Assembly (NCBI GenBank): GCA_030841035.1
Contig: JAVEDI010000070.1
Location: forward strand, 1-63,663
Length of the DNA stretch: 63,663 bases
Direction of reading: 5' to 3'
Source: Actinomycetota bacterium
Lineage (GTDB): Bacteria > Actinomycetota > Actinomycetes > JACCUZ01
The notes under the pieces are model-generated. The model saw nothing but the letters and a program-made list of their open reading frames with translations. It was not told the DNA's origin and did not search any database. Below, one piece after another: positions 1 to 9,798 of the stretch (positions are counted from its first letter, which is position 1; every line of letters begins with the position of its first letter). Position numbers and translations under genes: made by a program.

Positions 1-1551
<1,551 letters not shown>

Positions 1552-1556
1552 GACCA

Positions 1557-1585
1557 TGATTAGCACTCTGCCCCCCCGAGTGCAA
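1557..1585 (-). promoter_or_regulatory. Predicted vegetative promoter of groEL
   Basis: On the minus strand TTGCAC (1585-1580), a 17-nt spacer and TAATCA (1562-1557) fit a housekeeping-sigma promoter. It is embedded in CIRCE operator 2, with operator 1 immediately downstream, so bound HrcA would block RNA polymerase. The resulting leader to the ATG at 1392 would be about 155-160 nt. Confidence 0.6.
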
Positions 1586-1586
1586 G
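1560..1586 (-). promoter_or_regulatory. CIRCE operator 2 (HrcA site) overlapping the groEL promoter
   Basis: A perfect half-site TTAGCACTC, a 9-nt spacer TGCCCCCCC and GAGTGCAAG (7 of 9 to GAGTGCTAA). The half-sites of operators 1 and 2 that face each other are both perfect, while each outer half-site is degenerate. Confidence 0.85.
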
Positions 1587-1609
1587 GCGGGGGGGTCCGG
1601 CGGGAGTGC

Positions 1610-1810
1610 TCAGACCGCGCGGACCGAGTCGGCCTGCGGACCCTTCTGCCCCTGCGAGATCTCGAACTCGACGCGCTGGCCCTCCTCGAGGGAGCGGTAG
1701 CCGTCCATCTGGATCGCGCTGTAATGGACGAAGACGTCCGCGCCACCGTCAACGGCAATGAAGCCGTAGCCCTTTTCGCTGTTGAACCACTTGACGGAGC
1801 CCTGAGCCAT
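1610..1810 (-). CDS. cspA: Cold-shock domain protein, CspA family
   Basis: A 66-residue single-domain nucleic-acid-binding protein that acts as an RNA chaperone in the cytoplasm. It starts [13 protein letters not shown]1 (KGYGFI, residues 13-18) and RNP2 (VFVHY, 26-30) are intact, and the length is normal for the family. The ATG at 1810 is preceded by a GGAGTAGG ribosome-binding site; an upstream in-frame extension exists but has no family similarity. The gene lies between groEL and the thrC-family gene, all on the minus strand but separated by gaps of 180-220 bp, so it is probably transcribed separately. Confidence 0.96.
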   Translation of the reverse strand: MAQGSVKWFNSEKGYGFIAVDGGADVFVHYSAIQMDGYRSLEEGQRVEFEISQGQKGPQADSVRAV

Positions 1811-1991
1811 TCCTACTCCTGTTGTGCTGGGCCGAACGGGCCCGTACCGCACGGGACCGGGTGGGGCTCGACCCACCCTGAAGAGGTGGTAAGTGCTTGT
1901 TCGTCACGCGGCGCCGAGGCCCGACCGAGCGGCAGCGTAACGCCCGCACGGGCGGCTGCACAGGTGATCACTGCAGATATCGAAGCAAAGA

Positions 1992-3257
1992 TCAACCGAG
2001 GCCGGTGGCCTCGAATGCCGCAGCCGAGGCCTTGATCGTCGCGGCCGGGCCCACGACCGGTGACACGGCGCCGAGCGTCTTGAGGCCCTCGCCGGTGTTG
2101 AAGACCACGGTGTCCGCCTCGGGGTCCAGCTCGCCCGCGGCCAGCAGCTTGCGCAGCGTCGCGATGGTCACCCCGCCGGCCGTCTCGGCGAAGATGCCCT
2201 CGGTCTCGGCCAGCAGCCGGATGCCCTCGACGAGCTCCTCGTCGGTGACGTCCTCCACCCGCCCACCGGTGCGCCGCGCGGTGTCGAGGACGTAGGGGCC
2301 GTCGGCGGGGTTGCCGATGGCCAGCGACTTGGCGATGGTGTCCGGGCGCACCGGGCGCACGACGTCGTGTCCCGCCTTGAAGGCGGCCGAGACCGGCGAG
2401 CAGCCCGTGGCCTGCGCGCCGAAGATGCGGTACGGCGAGTCGTCCACCAGACCGAGGGTGACCAGCTCCCGGAACGCCTTGTCCACCTTGGTCAGCTGGG
2501 AACCGCTGGCGACCGGGATCACGACCTGCTGCGGCAGTCGCCACCCCAGGCCCTCGGCGACCTCGTAGCCGAGGGTCTTGGACCCCTCGGCGTAGTAGGG
2601 CCGCACGTTGACGTTGACGAACGCCCAGTCGTCGTGGTCGCCGGCCAGCTCGGACGCGACCCGGTTGACGTCGTCGTAGGTGCCCTCGACGGCCACCAGC
2701 GTGCCGCCGTACACGGCCGTCGTCACGATCTTCTGCTGCTCGAGGTCGGCCGGGATCAGCACGACCGACCGGATGCCGGCGCGGGCCGCGGCGGCGGCGA
2801 CCGCGTTGGCCAGGTTGCCGGTCGAGGGGCAGGCCAGCGTCGTGAACCCCAGCTCGCGCGCCGCGGCCAGCGCACAGGCGACGACCCGGTCCTTGAAGGA
2901 GTGGGTCGGGTTGGCGCTGTCGTCCTTGACCCACAGGGCGCGCATGCCGAGCGCGCGGGCCAGGTTGTGCGCCCGCACCAGGGGTGTGGCGCCGGGCTCG
3001 AGGTTGGGGATGTCCGCCACGTTGGAGGGCACCGGCAGCAGCTCGCGGTAGCGCCAGATGTTGTGCGGACCGGCCTCGATGGACTCCCGGGTGATCGCGG
3101 GGCCTGCCGAGAAGTCGTAGGCGACCTCGAGGGGCCCGAAACACTCGCCACACGCATAGTGCGGCCCGAGCGGGGTGCTGGTCGCGCACTCGCGACAGAC
3201 CAGCTCGGTGGCACGACCGAGGTCGGGCGTGGTGATGACGGGGGACGTGACGGACAT
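1992..3257 (-). CDS. thrC: Threonine-synthase family PLP enzyme under a SAM-I riboswitch
   Basis: A 421-residue fold-type II PLP enzyme. The PLP lysine lies in NPTHSFKDR (Lys122), and an N-terminal zinc-ribbon-like pair CREC (21-24) and CGEC (36-39) is present. The family reaction converts O-phosphohomoserine to threonine. The 5' leader, however, carries a SAM-I riboswitch, which fits a methionine-pathway enzyme better than threonine synthesis, and neither hom nor thrB is nearby. It may therefore be a paralogue that makes homocysteine from O-phosphohomoserine, as reported for actinobacterial 'MetM' (recalled from memory). No ThiS-like sulfur-carrier gene is adjacent. The family assignment is certain, the exact product is not. 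The ribosome-binding site GGAGAGAGG lies just 3' of the riboswitch. Confidence 0.9.
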   Translation of the reverse strand: MSVTSPVITTPDLGRATELVCRECATSTPLGPHYACGECFGPLEVAYDFSAGPAITRESIEAGPHNIWRYRELLPVPSNVADIPNLEPGATPLVRAHNLARALGMRALWVKDDSANPTHSFKDRVVACALAAARELGFTTLACPSTGNLANAVAAAAARAGIRSVVLIPADLEQQKIVTTAVYGGTLVAVEGTYDDVNRVASELAGDHDDWAFVNVNVRPYYAEGSKTLGYEVAEGLGWRLPQQVVIPVASGSQLTKVDKAFRELVTLGLVDDSPYRIFGAQATGCSPVSAAFKAGHDVVRPVRPDTIAKSLAIGNPADGPYVLDTARRTGGRVEDVTDEELVEGIRLLAETEGIFAETAGGVTIATLRKLLAAGELDPEADTVVFNTGEGLKTLGAVSPVVGPAATIKASAAAFEATGLG

Positions 3258-3274
3258 GCGCGGAGGCCTCTCTC

Positions 3275-3398
3275 CTCATCTTTCCCGCGCGCGTTCGCGC
3301 CGGGACGGAGTTGGCACCGTGACCGGACTCGGCTGAACGAGTGCTCGGTGCGGTTGCCGGGGCTTCAACGGGCCGTTCCCTCTGCCCCTCTGGATGAG
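3275..3398 (-). promoter_or_regulatory. SAM-I (S-box) riboswitch aptamer
   Basis: Read on the minus strand, the 124 nt begin with P1 strand CTCATC, then CAGAG, GGGAACGGCCC, GTTGAAGCCCCGGCAACC, GGTGCCAACTCC, a GC-rich P4 hairpin capped by GAA, and AAAGATGAG closing P1. These are the conserved blocks of the S-box, in order. P1 abuts the ribosome-binding site of the thrC-family gene, and the GGAG can pair with a downstream CTCC, so translational control is likely: high SAM should lower expression. Confidence 0.93.
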
Positions 3399-3511
3399 CG
3401 GTGTTCAGTTGTGCCCGCCACTGTAGGTCCCGGGCCGGGCAGCGGCACCGGCGTCCGTGACGTGAGACGACATCGCCCCGGGCCTGACGGGTCGGGTGAG
3501 ACAGTACGGCG

Positions 3512-3931
3512 GTGCGCGCCGCCCACGTGCTGCGACTGGTGACGAACGTCGTCAACCTGTCGACGCCCCTCGGGCTCGCCGTGGCGCTGGCCGGGGGTGC
3601 GCGGCTGCGCCCGGGCGGCGCCGGGCTGCTCGTGGCCAGGGGCTACCGGCTTCCGGTGCCGTCCGCGCCCGCGTTCACCATCGGCAACGTCATCGTGCTG
3701 CGCCTCGACGACGCAGCCCTGGCGCGCCGTCCGCACCTGCTGGTGCACGAGGCTCGGCACGCGACGCAGTACGCGTGCTGCCTCGGCGTGGTGATGGTCC
3801 CCCTGTACGTCGTGGCCGCCGCGTGGTCCTGGCTACGGGTCCGGGACTTCGCGTCGCACAACGTCTTCGAGCGGCTTGCCGGCCTCGAGGACGGCGGCTA
3901 CCCGCCGCCCGGCCGACGCCGAGTTGCTTAG
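3512..3931 (+). CDS. Conserved hypothetical protein with an HEARH metalloprotease-like motif
   Basis: A 139-residue actinobacterial protein of unknown function. It has a hydrophobic stretch near residues 15-30, a beta-rich middle, the motif HEARH at 79-83 (an HExxH zinc-binding signature) followed by ATQY, and a second hydrophobic segment at about 91-107. The layout suggests a small membrane-associated protein with a zincin-like site, but no third ligand can be assigned. The GTG start lacks a Shine-Dalgarno site; GACAGT sits 6 nt before it, as at other apparently leaderless genes here. otsA follows after 28 bp on the same strand. Confidence 0.75.
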   Translation: MRAAHVLRLVTNVVNLSTPLGLAVALAGGARLRPGGAGLLVARGYRLPVPSAPAFTIGNVIVLRLDDAALARRPHLLVHEARHATQYACCLGVVMVPLYVVAAAWSWLRVRDFASHNVFERLAGLEDGGYPPPGRRRVA

Positions 3932-3959
3932 GGACCTCGGTTACGGGAAGGTCGCCGAC

Positions 3960-5429
3960 ATGCCTCAGAGCGGCCAGCCCCGCGACGGACGAGCCCGGCT
4001 GCTTGTCGCCTCCAACCGCGGCCCCCTGTCCTTCAGCGAGCAGCTGGACGGCAGCCTGGTGGCCAGCCGCGGCGGTGGCGGCCTCGTCTCGGGGCTGATG
4101 AGCATGGAGGGCGGTGACGAGGCGGTATGGGTCTGTGCGGCCCTCTCCGACGCCGACCGCCTGGCCGCACGCCGCGCCACGGACGGCCGCCTGGACCTCG
4201 ACGGGCACGACACCGGCGGCACCGCGGTTCGCATGCTCGACATCGACCCGGCCACGTTCAACCGGGCCTACAACGCCATCGCCAACTCGACGCTGTGGTT
4301 CGTGCACCACCTGCTCTACGCGATCCCGACCGCGCCGGTCTTCGACGCCCCCTTTCGGCGCGAGTGGGCGTCGTACCTCGCCTACAACCGCGAGTTCGCC
4401 GAGGCGCTGGCCGAGGACGCGGCCCCGGGCGCCAAGGTTCTCGTGCAGGACTATCACCTGACGCTCACGCCGCGGCTGTTGCGCGAGCTGCGCCCCGACC
4501 TACGCATCGGGCACTTCACCCACACGCCCTGGGCGCCGCCGGAGTACTTCCGTGTGCTGCCCGCAGCGGTCGCGCGCGAGACGTTGCTCGGCATGCTGGG
4601 CAGCGACCACGCCGGCTTCCACTCGCCGCGGTGGGCGCGGGCCTTCGCCGACTGCTGCATCGACGTGCTGGGCGCCGAGTGCGGCGAGGACGAGGGCTGC
4701 CTCACCGTCACGTGCGACGGTCACACGACCCGCCTCGGGATCCACCCCCTCGGCGTGGACGTCGAGGGGCTGCGCGAGCGGGCCGGTCAGCACGACGTCG
4801 CGAGCCGCCTGGCCACGACCCGCGAGTCGATCGGCGACCGGCAGGTGATCGTGCGCGTCGACCGCACGGAGCTGTCGAAGAACATCGGGCGAGGGCTGCT
4901 CGCCTACGCCGAGCTGTTGCGGCGCTACCCCCAATGGCGCGACAAGGTCGTGCACGTGGCGTCGGCGTACCCCAGCCGGCACGACCTGCCGGAGTACCGC
5001 GAGTACACCGGTCACGTGCAGCGGCTGGCGGCCGAGATCGAGGACGAGTTCGGCACCGACGACTGGCGGCCGGTCGTGCTGCACGTCACCGACGACTACG
5101 CGCGATCGCTGGCGCTGTACCGGATCGGGGACGTGCTGCTGTGCAACCCGGTGCGCGACGGCATGAACCTCGTCGCCAAGGAGGTGCCCGTGCTCTCGGA
5201 GAACGGCTGCACCGTCGTGCTCTCGACGGAGGCCGGGGCCGCCGACGAGCTGGGCGCGGAGTCGCTGCTGGTCAACCCGTTCGACGTGTCGGCCACCGCC
5301 GACGCGCTGCACGAGGCGCTGAGCATGACCCACGAGGAGCGCCGCGCGCGGACCGACCGGATGGCCGTGACGGCAGGCAAGCTGCCCCCTGCGCAGTGGC
5401 TCGCCGACCAGGTCAGCGCCCTGGGCTGA
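3960..5429 (+). CDS. otsA: Trehalose-6-phosphate synthase (GT20)
   Basis: A 489-residue glycosyltransferase that makes trehalose-6-phosphate from a nucleotide-glucose donor and glucose-6-phosphate in the cytoplasm. GT20 landmarks are visible: SNRGP near the N-terminus, VQDYHLTLTP, HTPWAPPEYFR, RVDRTELSKNI, and the C-terminal donor region RDGMNLVAKE. The ATG at 3960 is chosen because it has a GGGAAGG ribosome-binding site and places SNRGP at the usual position; a TTG at 3876 would overlap the preceding gene by 56 bp. The phosphatase gene otsB is the next gene but lies convergently, so the two steps are not in one operon. Confidence 0.95.
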   Translation: MPQSGQPRDGRARLLVASNRGPLSFSEQLDGSLVASRGGGGLVSGLMSMEGGDEAVWVCAALSDADRLAARRATDGRLDLDGHDTGGTAVRMLDIDPATFNRAYNAIANSTLWFVHHLLYAIPTAPVFDAPFRREWASYLAYNREFAEALAEDAAPGAKVLVQDYHLTLTPRLLRELRPDLRIGHFTHTPWAPPEYFRVLPAAVARETLLGMLGSDHAGFHSPRWARAFADCCIDVLGAECGEDEGCLTVTCDGHTTRLGIHPLGVDVEGLRERAGQHDVASRLATTRESIGDRQVIVRVDRTELSKNIGRGLLAYAELLRRYPQWRDKVVHVASAYPSRHDLPEYREYTGHVQRLAAEIEDEFGTDDWRPVVLHVTDDYARSLALYRIGDVLLCNPVRDGMNLVAKEVPVLSENGCTVVLSTEAGAADELGAESLLVNPFDVSATADALHEALSMTHEERRARTDRMAVTAGKLPPAQWLADQVSALG

Positions 5430-5449
5430 CCGGCCGGGCTCAGGTCAGC
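5425..5449. terminator. Possible bidirectional terminator between otsA and otsB
   Basis: GCTGACC (5425-5431) and GGTCAGC (5443-5449) form a 7-bp stem with an 11-nt loop that covers both convergent stop codons. There is no T-tract, so the evidence is limited to position and pairing. Confidence 0.35.
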
Positions 5450-6264
5450 TCGTCGGCCACGGCAGCGAGCCACGCGGCCACGCCCTCGGGCCCGTCCACG
5501 ACCAGGTCGGCCCGGTCGGCGACCTCGTGCACCTCCGTCGACCCGCTGCAGACCAACAGCCCTGCGACGCCCTGCGCCCGCAGCTGCTCGACCGCCTCGA
5601 ACGCGGGGAGGTCGCCGAGGTCGTCGCCGACGAAGACCACCGAGGAGGGACCCGGCGGCGTCATCTGCGCGACCAGGGCGCGCAGGGCGTCGCCCTTGTC
5701 ACCGCCCGGCGGGCGCAGCTCGAGGACCATCCGGCCCGGCTCCGCGAGCAGGCCGAGCTCGTCGGCCAGCGCCAGCAGCGGAGCGCGAAGGAGCGCATCG
5801 GCCCCGGCGGGATCGGGTGCCCGGCGTACGTGCACGGCCACCGACCGTCCCTTGTCCTCGACGTGGACCCCCTCGGGGCGACCGAGGTCCTCGAGCAGCG
5901 CGGGCACCCGGCTGCGGGCCGCCTCGACGCCCGGGTGCTCGCCCGGCGTGGTGAGCGCGCCGTCCTCCCACCGCTCGAGCCCGTAGTGACCGAGGACGAC
6001 CAGACCCGGCACGCCCGCCAGGTCGGCGTAGTCGACGGCGAGCGCGGCCGGCCGTCCCGTGACGACCGCGAGCCGGCCCAGGTGCCCGGCGAGCCGTCGC
6101 AGGGCCGGGGGTATGTCGGGGTGGGCGCGCGCCGCGTCGGGCTCCGCGACGATCGGCGCCAGCGTGCCGTCGAAGTCGAGGCCGACCAGGGCGCGGCCCG
6201 GATCGGCGAGCAGGGCGCGCAGACCCTCGCGACCCTGGGGGGTGGCGGGGTCCGGCAGCGGCAT
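5440..6264 (-). CDS. otsB: Trehalose-6-phosphate phosphatase (HAD superfamily)
   Basis: A 274-residue HAD-fold phosphatase that dephosphorylates trehalose-6-phosphate to trehalose. HAD motif I is LDFDGTLAPI (Asp30 nucleophile, Asp32 general acid), motif II is the VVTGR region, the late lysine sits in GGDKGDALR, and motif IV is VFVGDDLGD. All catalytic positions are present and the length is normal. It is the last of three minus-strand genes (DUF3263, LytR_C, otsB); its ATG follows the LytR_C stop after 2 bp, indicating co-transcription and translational coupling. Confidence 0.94.
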   Translation of the reverse strand: MPLPDPATPQGREGLRALLADPGRALVGLDFDGTLAPIVAEPDAARAHPDIPPALRRLAGHLGRLAVVTGRPAALAVDYADLAGVPGLVVLGHYGLERWEDGALTTPGEHPGVEAARSRVPALLEDLGRPEGVHVEDKGRSVAVHVRRAPDPAGADALLRAPLLALADELGLLAEPGRMVLELRPPGGDKGDALRALVAQMTPPGPSSVVFVGDDLGDLPAFEAVEQLRAQGVAGLLVCSGSTEVHEVADRADLVVDGPEGVAAWLAAVADELT

Positions 6265-6266
6265 GG

Positions 6267-6869
6267 TCAGCCCGGGTAGCTGGTCGTCACGACGACCGTC
6301 AGCCGCGAGGTGGACAGGTTGCCGAACCGGGGCCGGATACGTGGCGTGCCGGGCAGGCTGTGCGCCGCGGCCAGCGCCTGCGCCTGGGCGCCGGACGGGT
6401 AGTAGACGGTGGTCGACGGTACGACGCCGCGGAAGTTGCCGACCCCCGCGACGACCCAGCCGCGGGCGCGCAGCCGGTCGGCGACCGTGCTGGCCAGGCC
6501 CTTGCGGGTGCTCTGGTTGAGCACGACGACGCCGATGCCGCGTGCCGCGCCCGTCGCGCCGGACGACGTGCTCGACGAAGGCGTCGCGCTGGGCGTGGCG
6601 GTCGTGCTCGTCGTGGCGGTCGTGCTCGTCGTGGCGGTCGCCGCCGCGGACGCGCTCGCGCTGGTCGAGGGTGCCCGGCTCGCCGCGGCGCTGGAGCTCG
6701 TGGCGGTGCTCACCGCGCCGGCGCCGGGATCCTCGCCGCGCCAGACGTTCACCGCCGTGATCAGCGCCGCGACCGCGACGACGGCCAGGACGGAGGGCAC
6801 CAGGGTCGCGCTCAGGTCACGGCGCGTGCGGTGAGCCCCCCGCCGGAGACGGGGCTCGGAGACGTTCAT
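6267..6869 (-). CDS. Membrane-anchored LytR_C domain protein
   Basis: A 200-residue protein with a basic cytoplasmic N-terminus, one transmembrane helix (about residues 22-42), an Ala/Ser/Thr low-complexity linker (about 50-105) and a C-terminal LytR_C domain (about 110-197) starting at GIGVVVLNQS. The LytR_C fold is thought to act in the cell envelope, but no catalytic LCP domain is present, so this is not a wall-polymer transferase. The linker DNA is locally repetitive. It is co-transcribed with otsB and DUF3263. The function is unknown. Confidence 0.85.
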   Translation of the reverse strand: MNVSEPRLRRGAHRTRRDLSATLVPSVLAVVAVAALITAVNVWRGEDPGAGAVSTATSSSAAASRAPSTSASASAAATATTSTTATTSTTATPSATPSSSTSSGATGAARGIGVVVLNQSTRKGLASTVADRLRARGWVVAGVGNFRGVVPSTTVYYPSGAQAQALAAAHSLPGTPRIRPRFGNLSTSRLTVVVTTSYPG

Positions 6870-6890
6870 CAGGGGGTGACGCTACCGGCG

Positions 6891-7187
6891 TCAGACCTCG
6901 ATGCCGAGCCGACGGGCCGAGCGGGCTCGCTGTCGCGCGGAGCGCAGCCGCCGCAGCCGCTTGACCAGCATGGGGTCGCAGGCCAGCGCCTCGGGCCGGT
7001 CGATCAGGGCGTTGAGCACCTGGTAGTAGCGCGTGGCGGACATGTCGAACAGCTCGCGGATCGCCTGCTCCTTGGCACCGGCGTACTTCCACCACTGGCG
7101 TTCGAAGGCGAGGATCTCCTGGTCGCGCGTCGAGAGCTGCGCCGCGGCGTCCGGACTGGTCGGACGGTAGGCGTTGGCAGCGTCCAT
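6891..7187 (-). CDS. DUF3263 family protein
   Basis: A 98-residue actinobacterial protein. The conserved core is LSTRDQEILAFERQWWKY followed by a helical segment resembling a small DNA-binding helix-turn-helix (KEQAIRELFDMSATRYYQVL, residues 38-57). It ends in an Arg-rich tail. The fold suggests a sigma-like or wHTH binding module, but no function is established. It is the first gene of the DUF3263-LytR_C-otsB group, and a GAGGAGC ribosome-binding site precedes the ATG. Confidence 0.88.
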   Translation of the reverse strand: MDAANAYRPTSPDAAAQLSTRDQEILAFERQWWKYAGAKEQAIRELFDMSATRYYQVLNALIDRPEALACDPMLVKRLRRLRSARQRARSARRLGIEV

Positions 7188-7364
7188 CGTGCTCCTCGCG
7201 GGTGGACCATGGGGTGCGGTACTCGGCTGGGCGGGCGGCAGTGTTCGTCCCGGGCGTCATCGTAGGGGGAAATCACAGCGCTGTCATTCACCGCGCGGCG
7301 GATCGCGGGCGGTCGGGTGGCCGCCGACCGGAATCGTGGCGACACAGTAGTTGTTGGAGCAAAC

Positions 7365-8324
7365 ATGCCTGCAGTCACCGTGGACGACGTACTGGCCCTG
7401 CCCCGCCTCACCCGGCCCGACACCGCGACGGCCCGCGAGCGCCCGGTCGCGTCGGTGACCACCGCCCCCCGGGGCTTCGAGGGCGAGGGCTTCCCGGTCC
7501 GGCGCGCCTTCGCCGGCGTCGACCTGCGGCTGCTCGACCCCTTCGTGCACCTCGACCAGATGGGCGAGGTCGACTATGCCCCGGGCGAGCCCAAGGGCAC
7601 CGCGTGGCACCCCCACCGCGGGTTCGAGACCGTCACCTACATGATCGACGGCCAGATGGCCCACCAGGACTCCAACGGCGGCGGCGGCCTGATCAGCAAC
7701 GGCGACACGCAGTGGATGACGGCCGGGGCCGGCATCCTGCACATCGAGACCCCGCCCGAGGCGCTGGTGGCCAGTGGCGGCCTCTTCCACGGCTTCCAGC
7801 TGTGGGTCAACCTGCCGCGCGCGCAGAAGTGGGCCGATCCCCGCTACCAGGACATCCGCGGCTCGAAGGTCGCGCTGCTCTCCTCCCACGACGGCGGCGC
7901 CCTGATCCGGGTGATCGCGGGCGTCCTCGACGGGCACGCCGGACCGGGATCGACGTACACGCCGATCACCCTGGCGCACGCGACGCTGCACGCCGGGGCC
8001 GAGCTGAGCCTGCCCTGGCGGCCCGACTTCAACGCGCTCGTCTACGCGCTGTCCGGGAAGGGGACGGTCGGCGCGACGCGCCAGCCGCTCTCCAGCGGCC
8101 AGCTGGCCGTGTTCGGCGCGGGCGACACGCTGACGGTGCGCGCCGACGCGAGCCAGGAGTCCCACGAGCCGGAGCTGGACGTGCTCGTGCTCGGCGGTGC
8201 CCCGATCCGCGAGGCGCTGGCGTGGGGCGGCCCCTTCGTCATGAACAGCGAGGCCGAGGTGCGCCAGGCGTTCGTCGACTTCCAGGCCGGTCGCTTCGGT
8301 ACGGTCCCCGCCGCCCGTAGCTGA
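7365..8324 (+). CDS. Pirin family protein
   Basis: A 319-residue bicupin of the pirin family. The N-terminal cupin metal-binding motif is WHPHRGFETVTYM (HPHRGFE at 82-88), followed by GDTQWMTAGAGILHIE, both characteristic. Bacterial pirins include quercetin dioxygenases and redox-sensitive regulators of metabolic enzymes; the substrate here is unknown. The ATG at 7365 has a GGAG site 7 nt upstream and is preferred to a GTG at 7317. allB follows after 24 bp but appears to have its own promoter. Confidence 0.93.
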   Translation: MPAVTVDDVLALPRLTRPDTATARERPVASVTTAPRGFEGEGFPVRRAFAGVDLRLLDPFVHLDQMGEVDYAPGEPKGTAWHPHRGFETVTYMIDGQMAHQDSNGGGGLISNGDTQWMTAGAGILHIETPPEALVASGGLFHGFQLWVNLPRAQKWADPRYQDIRGSKVALLSSHDGGALIRVIAGVLDGHAGPGSTYTPITLAHATLHAGAELSLPWRPDFNALVYALSGKGTVGATRQPLSSGQLAVFGAGDTLTVRADASQESHEPELDVLVLGGAPIREALAWGGPFVMNSEAEVRQAFVDFQAGRFGTVPAARS

Positions 8325-8348
8325 TCCACCGGCCCCACAATCGAGGCC

Positions 8349-9668
8349 ATGGGGTCGGACGTGGAGCTGGTCGTGCGGGCCCGACGCGCCGTCGTGGACG
8401 GTGCGCTCCGCGGCGTCGCGGTCGGTGTGCGGGCCGGGCTGATCACCGAGGTCCGGCCCTACGACGACCCGCCCGCGGGCGTCGCGGTCGTGGACCTCGC
8501 CGACGACGAGGTGCTGCTGCCCGGACTGGTCGACACCCATGTGCACGTCAACGAGCCCGGCCGCACGGAGTGGGAGGGCTTCGCCACGGCGACCCGCGCC
8601 GCGGCCGCCGGCGGGGTCACCACGCTGGTCGACATGCCGCTCAACTGCATACCGCCGACGACGACGGTCAGCGCCCTCGAGGTCAAGCAGGCGGCAGCGC
8701 GGCGGAGCGTCGCCGTCGACGTCGGCTTCTGGGGCGGCATCGTGCCGGGCAACGTCGGCGAGCTCGCCGCCCTGCACGAGGCCGGTGTACTGGGCTTCAA
8801 GGCATTCCTCGCACCGTCGGGTGTCGAGGAGTTCGGGCACGTCTCCTACGCCGAGCTCGAGCAGGCGCTGCACGTCCTGGCCGGCCTCGGCGCGCTCACC
8901 GCCGTGCATGCCGAGGATCCCGACGTGCTGGCCGCCGCAGCCGCTCCGGCAGGTCGTGACTACCGCCGCTTCCTCGGCGGCCGCCCGAGCGCGGCCGAGG
9001 ACACCGCAGTGGCGCGGCTGGTGGAGCTGGCCCGGTCGACCGGCGCCCGCATCCACGTGCTGCACGTCTCGAGCGCCGGGGCCCTGGACCTGGTCGCCGC
9101 CGGGCGCGCCGAGGGGCTGGCGCTGTCGGCGGAGTCCTGCCCGCACTACCTCACGCTCGCTGCCGAAGCAGTGCCCGACGGCGCGACGCCGTACAAGTGC
9201 TGCCCGCCCATCCGCGACGCCGCCAACCGCGACCGGCTCTGGTCGGCGCTGCGCGCCGGCACCCTCTCGAGCGTCGTCTCGGACCACTCGCCGTGCACGC
9301 CCGACCTCAAGGCGCTCGACACAGGGGACTTCGACCGGGCGTGGGGCGGCATCGCGTCGCTGCAGCTGGGCCTGCCGCTGGTCTGGAGCACGGCCCGCCG
9401 GCAGGGCATCGAGCTGCCCGAGGTGCTCCGCTGGATGGCGCAGGCGCCGGCGGAGCTGGTCGGCCTGAGCGCCAAGGGCCGCATCGCGCCGGGCGCCGAT
9501 GCCGACCTGGTCGCCTTCGCCCCCGACGAGCGGTTCACCGTGGACGCCGCCCGGCTCCTGCACCGCAACCCCGTCTCGCCCTACGACGGCGCCTCGCTGA
9601 CCGGCGTCGTACGTCGCACCTGGCTGCGCGGTGCGGCGCCGGGGACCGGCACCCTGCTGCGCCGCTGA
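8349..9668 (+). CDS. allB: Allantoinase (cyclic amidohydrolase)
   Basis: A 439-residue zinc amidohydrolase opening the allantoin ring to allantoate in purine-nitrogen salvage. Metal ligands are seen in DTHVHVNEPG (His64, His66), the presumed carbamylated lysine in GFKAFL (Lys151), and later histidines in TAVHAED and HVLHVSS; the catalytic Asp is in VVSDHSPC. The HVNEPG motif separates it from dihydropyrimidinases. No other allantoin genes are nearby. There is no clear Shine-Dalgarno site; CACAAT 7 nt before the ATG suggests a leaderless transcript. Confidence 0.92.
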   Translation: MGSDVELVVRARRAVVDGALRGVAVGVRAGLITEVRPYDDPPAGVAVVDLADDEVLLPGLVDTHVHVNEPGRTEWEGFATATRAAAAGGVTTLVDMPLNCIPPTTTVSALEVKQAAARRSVAVDVGFWGGIVPGNVGELAALHEAGVLGFKAFLAPSGVEEFGHVSYAELEQALHVLAGLGALTAVHAEDPDVLAAAAAPAGRDYRRFLGGRPSAAEDTAVARLVELARSTGARIHVLHVSSAGALDLVAAGRAEGLALSAESCPHYLTLAAEAVPDGATPYKCCPPIRDAANRDRLWSALRAGTLSSVVSDHSPCTPDLKALDTGDFDRAWGGIASLQLGLPLVWSTARRQGIELPEVLRWMAQAPAELVGLSAKGRIAPGADADLVAFAPDERFTVDAARLLHRNPVSPYDGASLTGVVRRTWLRGAAPGTGTLLRR

Positions 9669-9731
9669 CCCGACCGATCGGGGCATACCGCCACCAGTCG
9701 CGCCCGGGCGTCCGCGACGCGAGACAGCTCC

Positions 9732-9778
9732 CGGACACCACCCCCACGTGGCCGTATAGTCCATCGAGAAAAGTTTCT
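9732..9778 (+). promoter_or_regulatory. Promoter and candidate operator of the sulfate transporter operon
   Basis: CGGACA (9732-9737), a 17-nt spacer and TATAGT (9755-9760) form a plausible promoter. A perfect 12-bp palindrome AGAAA-AG-TTTCT (9767-9778) lies exactly at the expected transcription start, a good position for a repressor. The Rrf2 regulator encoded at the far end of this cluster is the obvious candidate binder. Confidence 0.5.
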
Positions 9779-9798
9779 TAGTGGAGAAAGGTAAAGAC

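Noticed and set aside
1811-1991. A hidden ThiS/MetO-like sulfur-carrier gene downstream of the thrC-family gene.
   Set aside because: The gap is only 181 bp and no frame ends in Gly-Gly or resembles a ubiquitin-fold protein.
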